64,000 bases of DNA, taken from 3107 sp001483205. Its GTDB lineage: Bacteria > Pseudomonadota > Alphaproteobacteria > Rhodobacterales > Rhodobacteraceae. Position 1 is the first letter of the stretch. Every line of letters starts with the position of its first letter. The notes under the pieces were generated by a model that had not been told where the DNA came from, did no database searches, and was given only the letters and a program-made list of their open reading frames with translations. The translations under genes were made by a program, and so were the position numbers. Positions 9,061 to 17,337 of the stretch are shown here, piece after piece. The stretch is taken from contig OZ219809.1 in assembly GCA_964291375.2 (NCBI GenBank), positions 1,488,001 through 1,552,000 of the forward strand. The letters are read 5' to 3'.

Positions 9061-9699
9061 TCAGCCGGTTATGATTTGTTCTTGATACAATATGTTGTGG
9101 ACGGGGGCGAAGGAACGCCTATGATGCGGGGTGACCCCGAGGGTTTGCAGCGCGCGCTTGTGCGATTTGCTGGGGTATCCGGCGTTGGTTTCCCAGCCGT
9201 AACCGGGGAAATGCTGCGCCAGATCGCGCATGATCCGGTCCCGCGCGGTCTTGGCGATGATAGACGCCGCCGCGACCGACAGAGACCTTGCGTCACCGCC
9301 GATGATGGCCTGTGCGGGCATGGTCAGCGCCTCGGGCACCCGGTTGCCGTCAATCAGCACGAAATCCGGCGGCGGCGACAGCCCGCTGATGGCCCGGCCC
9401 ATGGCCAGCATGGTTGCGTGCAGGATGTTGAGCCGGTCAATCTCTGCCACGCTGGCATGGGCGACGGAAACCTGCGCCAACCGGCGGATGTCGGCCTCGA
9501 GACTGGCGCGGCGGGGGGCGGAGAGCCGCTTGGAATCGTTCAGCCCCTCGGGGAGCCGGGTGACATCCAGCACCACCGCCGCCGCTGTCACCGGCCCGGC
9601 GAGGGGGCCGCGCCCGGCCTCATCCACTCCGGCGATGCGTATGAACCCCTTTGCGCGGGCCGCGTCCTCAAAGCTCTGGTCGGGAAGGCGGGCTGACAT
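9061..9699 (-). CDS. rnhB: Ribonuclease HII
   Basis: Cleaves the RNA strand of RNA-DNA hybrids and single ribonucleotides embedded in DNA. The acidic catalytic signature IAGVDEAGRGPLAGPV lies near residues 22-37, followed by LNDSKRLSAPRR and the later acidic residue in VLIDGNRVP. The 212-aa length is normal. It is transcribed toward ccrM with about 90 bases between them. The upstream stretch 9700-9951 holds no gene that can be supported: short open frames exist on both strands but none resembles a known protein. Confidence 0.95.
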   Translation of the reverse strand: MSARLPDQSFEDAARAKGFIRIAGVDEAGRGPLAGPVTAAAVVLDVTRLPEGLNDSKRLSAPRRASLEADIRRLAQVSVAHASVAEIDRLNILHATMLAMGRAISGLSPPPDFVLIDGNRVPEALTMPAQAIIGGDARSLSVAAASIIAKTARDRIMRDLAQHFPGYGWETNAGYPSKSHKRALQTLGVTPHHRRSFAPVHNILYQEQIITG

Positions 9700-9951
9700 G
9701 GGGGAACTGAACCCCTGTTGCGCGCGGGATGCAAGGCGAAAGCGGCGGGGGACGGTTTCGGGAAGGGGCGCGCCGCCGCCGATTGCGGCGAGACCACCGG
9801 GGCTAACCGAATCAAGCGCCTACGCGATGCGCTCGGCAATCAAATGGTCAGCCAGCTTCTGGTCAGGAGAATCGCCCGGCGCAGCTATGTGCTGGCGGTG
9901 GACAAATCGGTGATCCGGATCGAGTGAGCGCGGCCCACGTTCCCCTGCGCC

Positions 9952-10969
9952 CTACCCCCCTGACACCCCCGCCTCGGCAAAGGTCGCCATGCCGGAATGA
10001 CAGGCCACCGCGCCTTTCAGAACACCAATGGCCAGCGCCGCGCCGGAGCCTTCGCCCAGACGCATCCCCAGGCTCAGGATCGGTTCCTTGCCAATCCGCC
10101 TTAGCAGCCGCCCGTGGGCCGCCTCGGCAGACAGATGCCCCGCCACCGCATGATCCAGCATCCCCTCGCCCAGCCCGTCAAGCACCGCCGCGGCAGCAGA
10201 GGCGATAAACCCGTCGATAATCAGCGGCACCCCCCCGACCCGCGCTCGCGCCATCGCCCCGCACATGGCGGCGATTTCCCGCCCGCCGAGACAACGCAGA
10301 ACCTCCAGCGCATCGCCGCCACCGTGACGCGCCGCGCCATCGGCCACCACCCGCGCCTTCACCTCCAGACCGGCATCGTCCACCCCGGCCCCGCGCCCGA
10401 CCCAATCGCGCGCATCGCCCCCGAAAAGCGCCAGACAGATCGCCGCCGCCGAGGTGGTGTTGCCAATCCCCATCTCGCCGGTGACCAACAGGTCGGTCTC
10501 TGCCCTGACCGCCCGCCAACCGGTATCAAGCGCCTCCAGCAGGTCATCCGTGCTCATCGCCGGTTTGGTGGTGAAATCGGCGGTCGGGCGGTCGAGCGAC
10601 AGGGCGTGAACATCAAGCCTTGCCCCGAAAGCATCAGCCATCTGGTTGATCGCCGCGCCCCCGGCCCGGAAGTTCAGCACCATCTGCGCCGTTACCTCTG
10701 CCGGGAACGCCGAAACGCCCTGCGCCGTCACCCCGTGATTGCCGGCGAACACCACCACCTGCGGGTTTTCGATCCGGGGGCGCGCATCGCCGCGCCAGGA
10801 GGCATACCAGAGTCGCCAGCTCTTCCAGACGGCCCAGGGCGTGCGGCGGCTTTGTCAACCGGTGATTGCGCGCCTCGGCCTGCGCGCGGGCCTCTGTGCT
10901 CGGGTCCGGCGCGGCGGCAAGGCGGTTGCGAAAATCGGTCAGGGAAGCAAGGTTCGGCGGGAGTGTCAT
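9952..10969 (-). CDS. cobT: Nicotinate-nucleotide-dimethylbenzimidazole phosphoribosyltransferase CobT, frameshifted near 10812
   Basis: Makes alpha-ribazole phosphate for the lower loop of cobalamin. The start ATG at 10967-10969 has GAGGGG upstream. The N-terminal part runs LASLTDFRNRLAAAPDPS to TKPPHALGRLEELA in one frame. The frame then changes near 10810-10816, after which the protein continues as WYASWRGDARPRIENPQVVVFAGNHGVTAQGVSAFP. It keeps the GEMGIGNTTSAAA and GRGAGVDDAG motifs to the stop at 9952. One extra base (GCG-A-CTC) explains the change, and the repaired length of about 338 aa is normal. It is divergent from cobS; both serve nucleotide-loop assembly. It could be a sequencing error or a true mutation. 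Confidence 0.88.
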
Positions 10970-11073
10970 CGGCCCCTCATTGATCAAGTCCGCCAATGTG
11001 TTTAACGCTTGCGGCGGGGATGAAAAACCGTGGAAAAGGCAGTTGCGGCAGAAAACCGACATGATGAGATGAT

Positions 11074-11312
11074 AAAGCTCTCTGCATGATGTCCGGGGCT
11101 GACAGAGGTATACGGGTGATGGGTTTCACAAGAACGGTGAGGGCAGCGCCCGGCCCGGCGGGTGCGAAGCGCCCGCCGTGGGGTGAGGCCCGTCCCGGAA
11201 ACGGTCCGGTGGACCGTTTCAGGGCCGAACGGGCGGAGCCCTATGGCGGGCGCTGCCCGGCGTTCCGCCGGGCGGGACGGTTGGCTTGCTGATGCGCCTT
11301 TATGCGAAGGTC
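11074..11312 (+). mobile_element. MITE-like intergenic element copy E2 (about 239 bp)
   Basis: Lies in the cobT-cobS divergent gap. The left end AAAGCTCTCTGCATGATG and right end GATGCGCCTTTATGCGAAGGTC are degenerate inverted termini. The first half is nearly identical to the copy at 4498-4674. The middle carries an extra segment with a perfect inverted repeat, GAAACGGTCC-GGT-GGACCGTTTC (about 11195-11221), and the right part has the arm GGCGTTCCGCCGGGCGGGACGG. The right terminus ends 9 bases before the cobS start and supplies its only GAAGG-like ribosome site. The rest of the gap (10970-11073) is plain spacer. Confidence 0.7.
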
Positions 11313-11321
11313 ATTGATGAC

Positions 11322-12131
11322 ATGATGCAAAGGGTTATGCAGGGGGTTCTGGCGGATATTGTGGCGGCAACCGGGTTGCTGAGCCGCCTGCCAATCCCGC
11401 ACGGGGCTTTGCGGCATGGCGGGTCGGCAGCCGGGTTTGCCTGGGCCTTTCCGGTGGCGGGCGCACTGATCGGCACGGTCGCCGCCCTGACCGATGTTCT
11501 TGCCGCGCAGGTCGGCCTGCCCCATGGGATGCGCGCGGCGCTCGTGCTGGTCGTTCTGGTCAGCGTGACCGGGGCCATCCACGAAGACGGCCTTGCCGAC
11601 AGCACCGACGGGCTGTGGGGCGGGGCGGATCGCGCCCGACGGCTGGAGATAATGAAGGACAGCCGGATCGGAACCTACGGGGTTCTGGCGCTGATCCTGT
11701 CGCTGCTGATTCGCTGGCTGGCGCTGAGCGCGCTGTTGCAGGCCGGTTCCGCCCCGTGGTTTCTGATCGGCGTTGCGGCGCTGTCCCGCGCGCCGATGGT
11801 CGCCCTGATGGGATGGATGCCGACGGCCCGCCCCGACGGGTTGTCCGCATCGGTCGGGCAACCGGGGGCGCGAACGGTCTGGCTGGCCCTGTGCGCGGGC
11901 GGCGGGATCGCCCTTGCCACTCTTGCCCCCCTTGGCATTGCGGGCGCGGCCTTTGCCGCCCTCTCTGTCGCCCTTGTCAGCCTTGCGCTCGCCCGCCTCG
12001 CCATCTCCCGGATCGGCGGGCAGACCGGGGACATTCTGGGGGCCTGTCAGCAACTGGCAGAGAGTGCCGCCCTGCTGAGCCTGACCGCCTTTGCCATGGC
12101 CGAGACCTCTGCATATAGCGTGACGCCGTAA
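11322..12131 (+). CDS. cobS: Adenosylcobinamide-GDP ribazoletransferase (cobalamin synthase)
   Basis: Integral membrane enzyme that joins adenosylcobinamide-GDP to alpha-ribazole, the last step of cobalamin assembly. The motif AIHEDGLADSTDGLWGG with conserved acidic residues, followed by DRARRLEIMKDSRIGTYG, is diagnostic. Several hydrophobic segments (VLALILSLLIRWLALSALL, VWLALCAGGGIALATLAPLG) fit the polytopic topology. The frame is open upstream, but the region before 11313 belongs to a MITE-like element, so the ATG at 11322 is preferred. ATG 11292 would put the start inside the element. It is divergent from cobT. No cobalamin riboswitch was recognised upstream. Confidence 0.93.
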   Translation: MMQRVMQGVLADIVAATGLLSRLPIPHGALRHGGSAAGFAWAFPVAGALIGTVAALTDVLAAQVGLPHGMRAALVLVVLVSVTGAIHEDGLADSTDGLWGGADRARRLEIMKDSRIGTYGVLALILSLLIRWLALSALLQAGSAPWFLIGVAALSRAPMVALMGWMPTARPDGLSASVGQPGARTVWLALCAGGGIALATLAPLGIAGAAFAALSVALVSLALARLAISRIGGQTGDILGACQQLAESAALLSLTAFAMAETSAYSVTP

Positions 12132-12149
12132 AATTGATCACATGCTCCG

Positions 12150-12330
12150 CCCTCGGTCCTGTCAGGGCGCTGCTGCATGAATGTAAGCGCTTTCACCGAA
12201 ATTGTAAGCGCTTACATTTTCAGGAAAGAGGCAAAGGCTGCGTCCGGCACGTGGGGGTCGGGCCAGCGCGGCCCGGTCTTGAGCGACCGGGCGGAACATT
12301 TGGGGACTATACCCCCTTATGCAGAGGTTT
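12150..12330 (+). mobile_element. MITE-like intergenic element copy E3, carrying LacI-like palindromes
   Basis: Fills the convergent cobS-carD gap. The right terminus CCCTTATGCAGAGGTTT matches the family inverted repeat. The left part (CCTGTCAGGGCGCTGCTGCATG, then the palindrome pair, then GGAAAGAGGC and GCGTCCGGC) is shared with the inverted copy E4 at 46922-47116. The GC arm GGCCCGGTCTTGAGCGACCGGGCGG follows. The left end has no clear terminus. Confidence 0.65.
12182..12216. promoter_or_regulatory. Two LacI/GalR-operator-like palindromes (TGTAAGCGCTTWCA pair)
   Basis: TGTAAGCGCTTTCA (12182-12195) and TGTAAGCGCTTACA (12203-12216) are separated by 7 bases, so their centres are 21 bp apart, two helical turns. 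The sequence fits the general operator form of LacI/GalR regulators. Both lie inside a repeated element, between two gene 3' ends, so they may not regulate a local promoter. Whether any protein binds is not known. Confidence 0.4.
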
Positions 12331-12349
12331 GCGGCCTGAAAGGCGCGTC

Positions 12350-12859
12350 TCAGGCGGCGCGGGAAGTCAGCACATCGCCCACTTCTCTTTGCGCCCGCAC
12401 CTCATCGCCGTCAGAGACCGCCGCGATCTCGCGGGTCATGCGCTCAAGGGCCGCCTCATAAAGCTGTCGCTCTGAATAGCTCTGTTCGCGCTGCTCGTCA
12501 TTGCGGTGCAGGTCGCGCACCACCTCGGCAATCAGGATCAGGTCGCCGGAATTGATCTTCTGCTCATATTCCTGCGCCCGGCGCGACCACATGGCGCGTT
12601 TGACCCGTGCCTTGCCCTTCAGCGTGTCCATTGCTTTTGACACCACCTCCGGCGGGGACAACGAGCGCATCCCGATCCGCGTCGCCTTGTATGTCGGGAC
12701 GCGCAGGGTCATCTTGTCTTTCTCGAAGGAAATCACGAACATTTCCAGTTCGATACCGGCGACTTCCTGCTTTTCGATCGACACGATCCGCCCGACGCCA
12801 TGGGCCGGATAAACGACATATTCGTCCGGGTGAAATTCGGGTTTCCTGGCTTTTTTCAT
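12350..12859 (-). CDS. carD: CarD-family transcriptional regulator
   Basis: RNA-polymerase-binding regulator that stabilises open promoter complexes. The N-terminal RNAP-interaction domain is clear (EFHPDEYVVYPAHGVGRIVSIEKQEVAG, residues about 8-36), followed by LEMFVISFEKDKMTLRVP. The C-terminal helical DNA-binding part contains ARVKRAMWSRRAQEYEQKINSGDLILIAEVVRDLHRN. The 169-aa length is the short bacterial form. The upstream stretch 12860-13149 holds its promoter region and no other gene. CarD next to fdxA and an Suv3-like helicase is a common arrangement in Rhodobacterales. Confidence 0.95.
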   Translation of the reverse strand: MKKARKPEFHPDEYVVYPAHGVGRIVSIEKQEVAGIELEMFVISFEKDKMTLRVPTYKATRIGMRSLSPPEVVSKAMDTLKGKARVKRAMWSRRAQEYEQKINSGDLILIAEVVRDLHRNDEQREQSYSERQLYEAALERMTREIAAVSDGDEVRAQREVGDVLTSRAA

Positions 12860-13149
12860 AAGATCACGTGTTCCTGACTGTTTCCGGCCTCATCACGGCG
12901 GCCCCGCCGGATGAAAATCGGTCTTTCCCGTTCCCGGACTGTTTCGCTGACAACGCCCGCGCGCCCGTATGTGCTGTTTGGCCGGGCGGGGCAGGTCGGT
13001 TCGCCCCCCATGACCGCGAGTGTAACATAAAATTCACATCCGCGAAAGTGCTGCACCGCAGAATAAATGATCAATCCGCTGTCCCCGCTACCGGGAACGG
13101 CGACGAATCGGGGGGCGGGCGGCTGTCAGCGCGACGCGGGCGCGGCGAA

Positions 13150-13488
13150 TCACCCGCCTTCGCCCGGCGCTTCAGAAAAGTATTTCCCCAGCTTGCCGTC
13201 CTCGCCATCACGGGCCTCGGCGTCGGGCAGCGGTTCTTTCCGGGTCACGATAACCGGCCACTGCTCTGCGTATCGGCGGTTGAACTCGACCCATTTTTCC
13301 ATGTCCGGGTCGGTGTCCGGGCGGATCGCATCGGCAGGGCATTCCGGCTCGCACACGCCGCAGTCGATACATTCGTCCGGGTGGATAACCAGAGAGTTTT
13401 CCCCCTCATAGAAGCAATCCACCGGGCAGACCTCGACGCAATCCGTGTATTTGCAGGCGATGCAATTTTCGGTGACGATATAGGTCAT
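13150..13488 (-). CDS. fdxA: 7Fe-8S ferredoxin FdxA
   Basis: Small electron carrier with one [3Fe-4S] and one [4Fe-4S] cluster. Cluster-binding cysteines occur in NCIACKYTDCVEVCPVDCF (residues about 8-26) and DECIDCGVCEPECP (about 38-51). The C-terminal extension (KWVEFNRRYAEQWPVI) is typical of the FdxA subgroup, and 112 aa is normal. It lies between the helicase and carD on the same strand; many relatives have an S4-domain RNA-binding gene between helicase and fdxA, which is absent here (only 119 bases separate them). Confidence 0.95.
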   Translation of the reverse strand: MTYIVTENCIACKYTDCVEVCPVDCFYEGENSLVIHPDECIDCGVCEPECPADAIRPDTDPDMEKWVEFNRRYAEQWPVIVTRKEPLPDAEARDGEDGKLGKYFSEAPGEGG

Positions 13489-13607
13489 GGCTGGTTTCCG
13501 TGTGGGTCTGGCCTTTAGCTAACCCGGCGCGGCAGGGCATTCAAGCGCGGGGCGGCGCAAAAGGGGGATTTTCCGGCGGGCGGTTCATCTGTGCGGGCGG
13601 CGGGGGG

Positions 13608-16367
13608 TCAGCCCTTGTCCTTCAGACCCATCAGCGCGGCGGCAAAGGGGTTGTCCGGGTCGATCCGGTCCTTGCGCGGGGGTTTTGGCGCGGGTGTGCC
13701 TTGTTCCTGTCGGGGGGGTGACGCCCGCTTTTTGCCCTTGGTCCTGGCCGCCCCGCCCCGCACCCGGTCAGCAGACCCGCCCTGCCGGTTCGGGTTTTTC
13801 CGCGCCCGGCGGGTAAAGGTATAGAAAACCTCGATCTCCGGCCCGGCGTCGTTTTCCGGTGTCGCGTCGCCAGCAGACAACCCGGCAGCGCCCTCCGGCT
13901 CCGGTGCGGGCACTTCTGCCTCGGGCGATGCCCCGGCCCCGGCGGGTGGCAGCGCGGCGGTGTCGGGAGCAGTAGCGTCGGGCGCGGCCTTCGCCTTCTC
14001 CCGCTCGCCCCGCGTCACCACATAGCCCAGACCCTGCATCAGATCGGCAAACCCATCCGGCGTCAGACCGGTGATCGACAGCATTTCCGGGGTGTTTTCA
14101 AACCCCGCGCGGCTGTCCTGATCGCGCAACAGATCGGCAAGGCGTTCCAGCATATCGACCCGGATCGCCCGCGCGCCCGCCTGCCGGTATCCCGACATCA
14201 GGTGATAGTCGCCGGGCACATCCACGGCGGCGGGAATGGTCACCAGACCGGGCGGCGGGCTTTCACAAAACACCTGATGGCCTTCGCGCAGCGACCACAA
14301 AAGCAGCCGCAGCCGTGTCGGGGCCGGTTTCAGCAACAGCGGCATGAAAACGGTGAACTGCCCGAACCGCACCCCGTGGCGGCGCAACGCGCCTCGGGTC
14401 TGCTGATCAAGCGCCCTCACGTCCGCCGCCACCCGGTCGCGCGGGATCAGACCCAACGCTTCAACCATGCGGAACCCAAAGCCACGGGCAAGCCCGGTCA
14501 GCTCTTCATCGCGCCGGATGTTGAACAGCGGTTCAAACAGCGTGGCAATCCGGCGGTCGATGAAATGTTGAAGGCGGCGGGTGACCTTGCCCGCAACATC
14601 CGCCCCGGCCTCTTCATCGACGAACACCACGATACGGGGTTTCAGCGCCTCTTCGCCCGCGACCAGCTTTCCGACCGCCTGATCCCCCCACATCAGCCCG
14701 CCCTGATCGGTGAAATCAATCTCGGTGTCCGGCGCGTTATAGAACCGATCCGCCCGCAGGTGAAATTCCGGTGCCAGTGCCTGATAGGCGGCAGCGCGCA
14801 GGGTTTTTGCCTGATCGGGCGAGGCGCTGGTGTCTTGGCGAAACCGGAATCCCTCGATCCGCCCGACATGCTCGGCCTCAACCGACACTTCGCCCTTGTC
14901 ATTCACTTCGGCCAAGAGCCGCTCCTTCTGCCGCAGCCGACGCACGAGGACAGAACTGCGCCGGTCCACAAATCTTTTGATCAGCGCCTGGTGAAGGGCG
15001 TCCGACAGGCGGTCTTCTACCGCGCGGGTCCGGCCACGCCAATGATTTTCGTCATCGACCCAGCCCTTTCGCTGTGCAACATAAGTCCAGGTGCGGATAT
15101 GGGCAAGCCGTCCGGACAGCGCGTCAATCCCGCCCTCCACATTGTCGAGCCGGGCGACCTGCCCTGCGAACCAATCCTGCGGCGTGCGGCCCCGGCCATG
15201 CAGATACCCGAAAATCTGCCCCAGCATCGCGGCGTGTTCGCCCCGGCTGATCCCCCGGTAATCCGGCACCCGGCAGACATCCCACAACAGCCGCACATCC
15301 TCTGCCCCGGCAAGCCGGTCGCGAATCTCTTCCTCTGCGGCCAGTGTGCGCAGGGCAATCAGATCGTCGGCGTCACGCGCCCGCGAAAGGCGCGGGTCAT
15401 CGGCGGCCTGTTCCAGCGCGCCAATCAGCCGCCCGACAGAGCCGAACTCCAGCCTGTGGTTGCGCCATTGCAGTGTCCTGACCGGGGTGAAGCGATGTTC
15501 GCAGATTGCCGCCGTGGTCGCCGGGTCCGGTTCTGCCGCTTCACCGGTCACCCCGAAAGAGCCGCTGGTCATTCCCCGCCCGGCGCGCCCGGCAATCTGG
15601 GCCAGCTCAGCCGGGGACAGCGGGCGCAGCTTTTGACCGTCAAATTTCGTCAGCGCCGAGAAAGCCACATGGCTGATGTCGAGATTCAGCCCCATGCCGA
15701 TGGCATCCGTCGCCACCAGATAATCCACATCGCCGTTCTGATAGAGCGCCACCTGTGCGTTTCGGGTGCGCGGCGAAAGCGCGCCCATGACGATTGCCGC
15801 GCCCCCCTTGCGGCGACGCAGAAGCTCGGCAATGGCATAGAGGTTCTCGACCGAAAACCCGACGATTGCACTGCGGGCGGGCATCCGGCTGATCTTTTTC
15901 GGCCCGGTATAGGCCAGTTCCGACAGGCGGGGGCGCTCCAGAAACCGCACGCCGGGCACAAGGTCGCGGATCGCGCCGCGCATGGTCGCCGCGCCCATGA
16001 ACAGGGTTTCATGCAGCCCCCGCGCCCGCAACAGGCGGTTGGTGAAGACATGGCCCCGTTCGGGATCGGCGCAAAGCTGAATTTCGTCAACGGCCAGAAA
16101 ATCGGCCCCGGTTGCTTCGGGCATCGCCTCGACGGTGCAGACCTGATATTGCGCCCGCTCCGGCACGATCCGCTCTTCACCGGTGATCAGCGCCACCGCA
16201 TTCGGGCCGCGCAAGGCCCTGATCCGGTCATAGACCTCTCGTGCCAAAAGCCGCAGCGGAAGGCCGATGACGCCGGTGCGGTGGCCCAGCATCCGCTCGA
16301 CCGCATAATGAGTCTTGCCGGTGTTGGTCGGTCCCAGAACCGCCGTAACCCGGGCTTTCGCACCCAT
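13608..16367 (-). CDS. Suv3-like ATP-dependent helicase (MgpS type)
   Basis: Large helicase related to mitochondrial Suv3 RNA helicase. Walker A is GPTNTGKTH (residues 12-20), the DExH-equivalent motif is FLAVDEIQLCADPERG (about 90-105), and motif VI is IAGRAGRGM. The Suv3-like C-terminal region follows. The roughly 110 C-terminal residues are Ala/Pro/Glu-rich and then basic (FYTFTRRARKNPNRQGGSADRVRG), a disordered tail common to alphaproteobacterial members. The 919-aa length fits. It is followed by fdxA and carD. An 850-residue open frame on the opposite strand is a composition shadow. The substrate (RNA turnover) is inferred from family. Confidence 0.9.
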   Translation of the reverse strand: MGAKARVTAVLGPTNTGKTHYAVERMLGHRTGVIGLPLRLLAREVYDRIRALRGPNAVALITGEERIVPERAQYQVCTVEAMPEATGADFLAVDEIQLCADPERGHVFTNRLLRARGLHETLFMGAATMRGAIRDLVPGVRFLERPRLSELAYTGPKKISRMPARSAIVGFSVENLYAIAELLRRRKGGAAIVMGALSPRTRNAQVALYQNGDVDYLVATDAIGMGLNLDISHVAFSALTKFDGQKLRPLSPAELAQIAGRAGRGMTSGSFGVTGEAAEPDPATTAAICEHRFTPVRTLQWRNHRLEFGSVGRLIGALEQAADDPRLSRARDADDLIALRTLAAEEEIRDRLAGAEDVRLLWDVCRVPDYRGISRGEHAAMLGQIFGYLHGRGRTPQDWFAGQVARLDNVEGGIDALSGRLAHIRTWTYVAQRKGWVDDENHWRGRTRAVEDRLSDALHQALIKRFVDRRSSVLVRRLRQKERLLAEVNDKGEVSVEAEHVGRIEGFRFRQDTSASPDQAKTLRAAAYQALAPEFHLRADRFYNAPDTEIDFTDQGGLMWGDQAVGKLVAGEEALKPRIVVFVDEEAGADVAGKVTRRLQHFIDRRIATLFEPLFNIRRDEELTGLARGFGFRMVEALGLIPRDRVAADVRALDQQTRGALRRHGVRFGQFTVFMPLLLKPAPTRLRLLLWSLREGHQVFCESPPPGLVTIPAAVDVPGDYHLMSGYRQAGARAIRVDMLERLADLLRDQDSRAGFENTPEMLSITGLTPDGFADLMQGLGYVVTRGEREKAKAAPDATAPDTAALPPAGAGASPEAEVPAPEPEGAAGLSAGDATPENDAGPEIEVFYTFTRRARKNPNRQGGSADRVRGGAARTKGKKRASPPRQEQGTPAPKPPRKDRIDPDNPFAAALMGLKDKG

Positions 16368-16400
16368 GCCTGCCCCGTCCCTTTCTGCGGCGTCCGTCGG

Positions 16401-16961
16401 TCAGGCGTCACGGCCCAAAAGCCGCGCCTCCAACCGCTCTATCGCTGCTTCGGTTTCGGGGTGATGCGGGTAGATGTCGCGCGCCCTGTTCAGAACCGAC
16501 AGCGCATCCTCGGGTGCGCCGGTCTGATCAAGGATCACCCCCAACCCGACCATCGCGTCGAAATGGCGCGGGGACAGCGACAGCGCCCGGCGCAGGTCGT
16601 CAACCGCCGGGCCGGTCAGCTCCGCCGCAAAATAGGCGTGTGCGCGGGCGTGCCAGCCCTCGGCAAATCCGGGCGCGTGATCGGTCAGCGCCGTCAGATG
16701 CTCAAGCGCTGCCTGCACATCGCCCTTTTCCAGCGCCCCCCGGCCCCGCTGTAACAACAGGTCCATCGCCGCAGACCCGGACCGCGCCCAGTGGGTGCGG
16801 ATGTCATCGGCGATCATCCGCGCGGCGTCGGCGGACTCGGCGACGGCCAGCGCCCCGAACAGACTGTCGGGCGGTTCTTCGGCAAGGGCGGACGGCACCG
16901 GCGCGAAAATCACCGCCAATGCCGCAACGACAGGTTTGAGTATTCGGGCAAACAGGCTCAT
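16401..16961 (-). CDS. Exported tetratricopeptide-repeat protein
   Basis: Periplasmic TPR protein of unknown partner. The start is the ATG at 16959-16961. A signal peptide (KPVVAALAVIFAPVPSALA) is cleaved after about residue 27. TPR helices follow: LLLQRGRGALEKGDVQAALEHLTALTDHAPGFAEGWHARAHAYF, DLRRALSLSPRHFDAMVGLGVIL and GAPEDALSVLNRARDIYPHHPETEAAI. The frame is open well upstream, but that region is antisense to the SCP2 and hydrolase genes. The stop lies 33 bases before the helicase start, so the two are probably co-transcribed. Confidence 0.85.
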   Translation of the reverse strand: MSLFARILKPVVAALAVIFAPVPSALAEEPPDSLFGALAVAESADAARMIADDIRTHWARSGSAAMDLLLQRGRGALEKGDVQAALEHLTALTDHAPGFAEGWHARAHAYFAAELTGPAVDDLRRALSLSPRHFDAMVGLGVILDQTGAPEDALSVLNRARDIYPHHPETEAAIERLEARLLGRDA

Positions 16962-17031
16962 AACAGAATCAGCATAGCGCAGGATTGACCGAATGCGAAT
17001 GCCTGCCTGAACAGATTGCGGAGGATCAGGG

Positions 17032-17337
17032 ATGAGTTCCATTATCGACACAGCGGTCGGTGCGCTTGAAAGCAAGCTGTCCGGCACATTCGACGGCAGT
17101 GCCCGATTCGTGATCGGGGATGAGGGCGCGGTGGTCATCGACAGTGGCGGCGTTCGGTCGGGGGGCGACGCAGACGGTGCAGACGCCGATGTCACCCTGA
17201 CCGCCGACGCCGACACCTTCCGGGCGATCCTTGATGGTGACCTTGACCCGGCTGCCGCCTTTATGTCCGGCAGGTTGTCGGTGGACGGCGACATGAGCGT
17301 GGCGATGAGGCTGGGCGGGATGCTGGTTCGGGCATGA
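17032..17337 (+). CDS. SCP2 sterol-carrier-domain protein
   Basis: A 101-aa single-domain protein of the SCP2 (sterol carrier protein 2) family, which binds lipids or acyl chains. Recognisable features are GTFDGSARFVIGDEGAVVID, the acidic DADVTLTADADTFRAILDGDLDPAAAFMSGRLSVDGDMSVAM core and the C-terminal LGGMLVRA. GCGGAGG is placed 7-10 bases before the ATG. Its stop overlaps the ATG of the following alpha/beta hydrolase (ATGA), so the two are translated together and may act on the same lipid; that link is inference. Confidence 0.9.
   Translation: MSSIIDTAVGALESKLSGTFDGSARFVIGDEGAVVIDSGGVRSGGDADGADADVTLTADADTFRAILDGDLDPAAAFMSGRLSVDGDMSVAMRLGGMLVRA

Noticed and set aside
9718..9927. 69-residue open frame in the rnhB-cobT gap
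   Set aside because: No similarity to a known protein, no ribosome site and typical shadow composition; a genuine short gene cannot be excluded.
10970..11321. Cobalamin riboswitch before cobS or cobT
   Set aside because: The gap is filled by a MITE-like element and no B12-box-like conserved core was recognised.
12134..12475. Small proteins in the E3 and E4 elements (ALLHECKRFHRNCKRLH-type frames)
   Set aside because: The two element copies translate similarly only because their DNA is similar; frames end at different places and start codons are not conserved.
14202..16754. 850-residue open frame on the plus strand
   Set aside because: It is antisense to the Suv3-like helicase and reflects the strong third-position GC bias; no domain or signal is seen.
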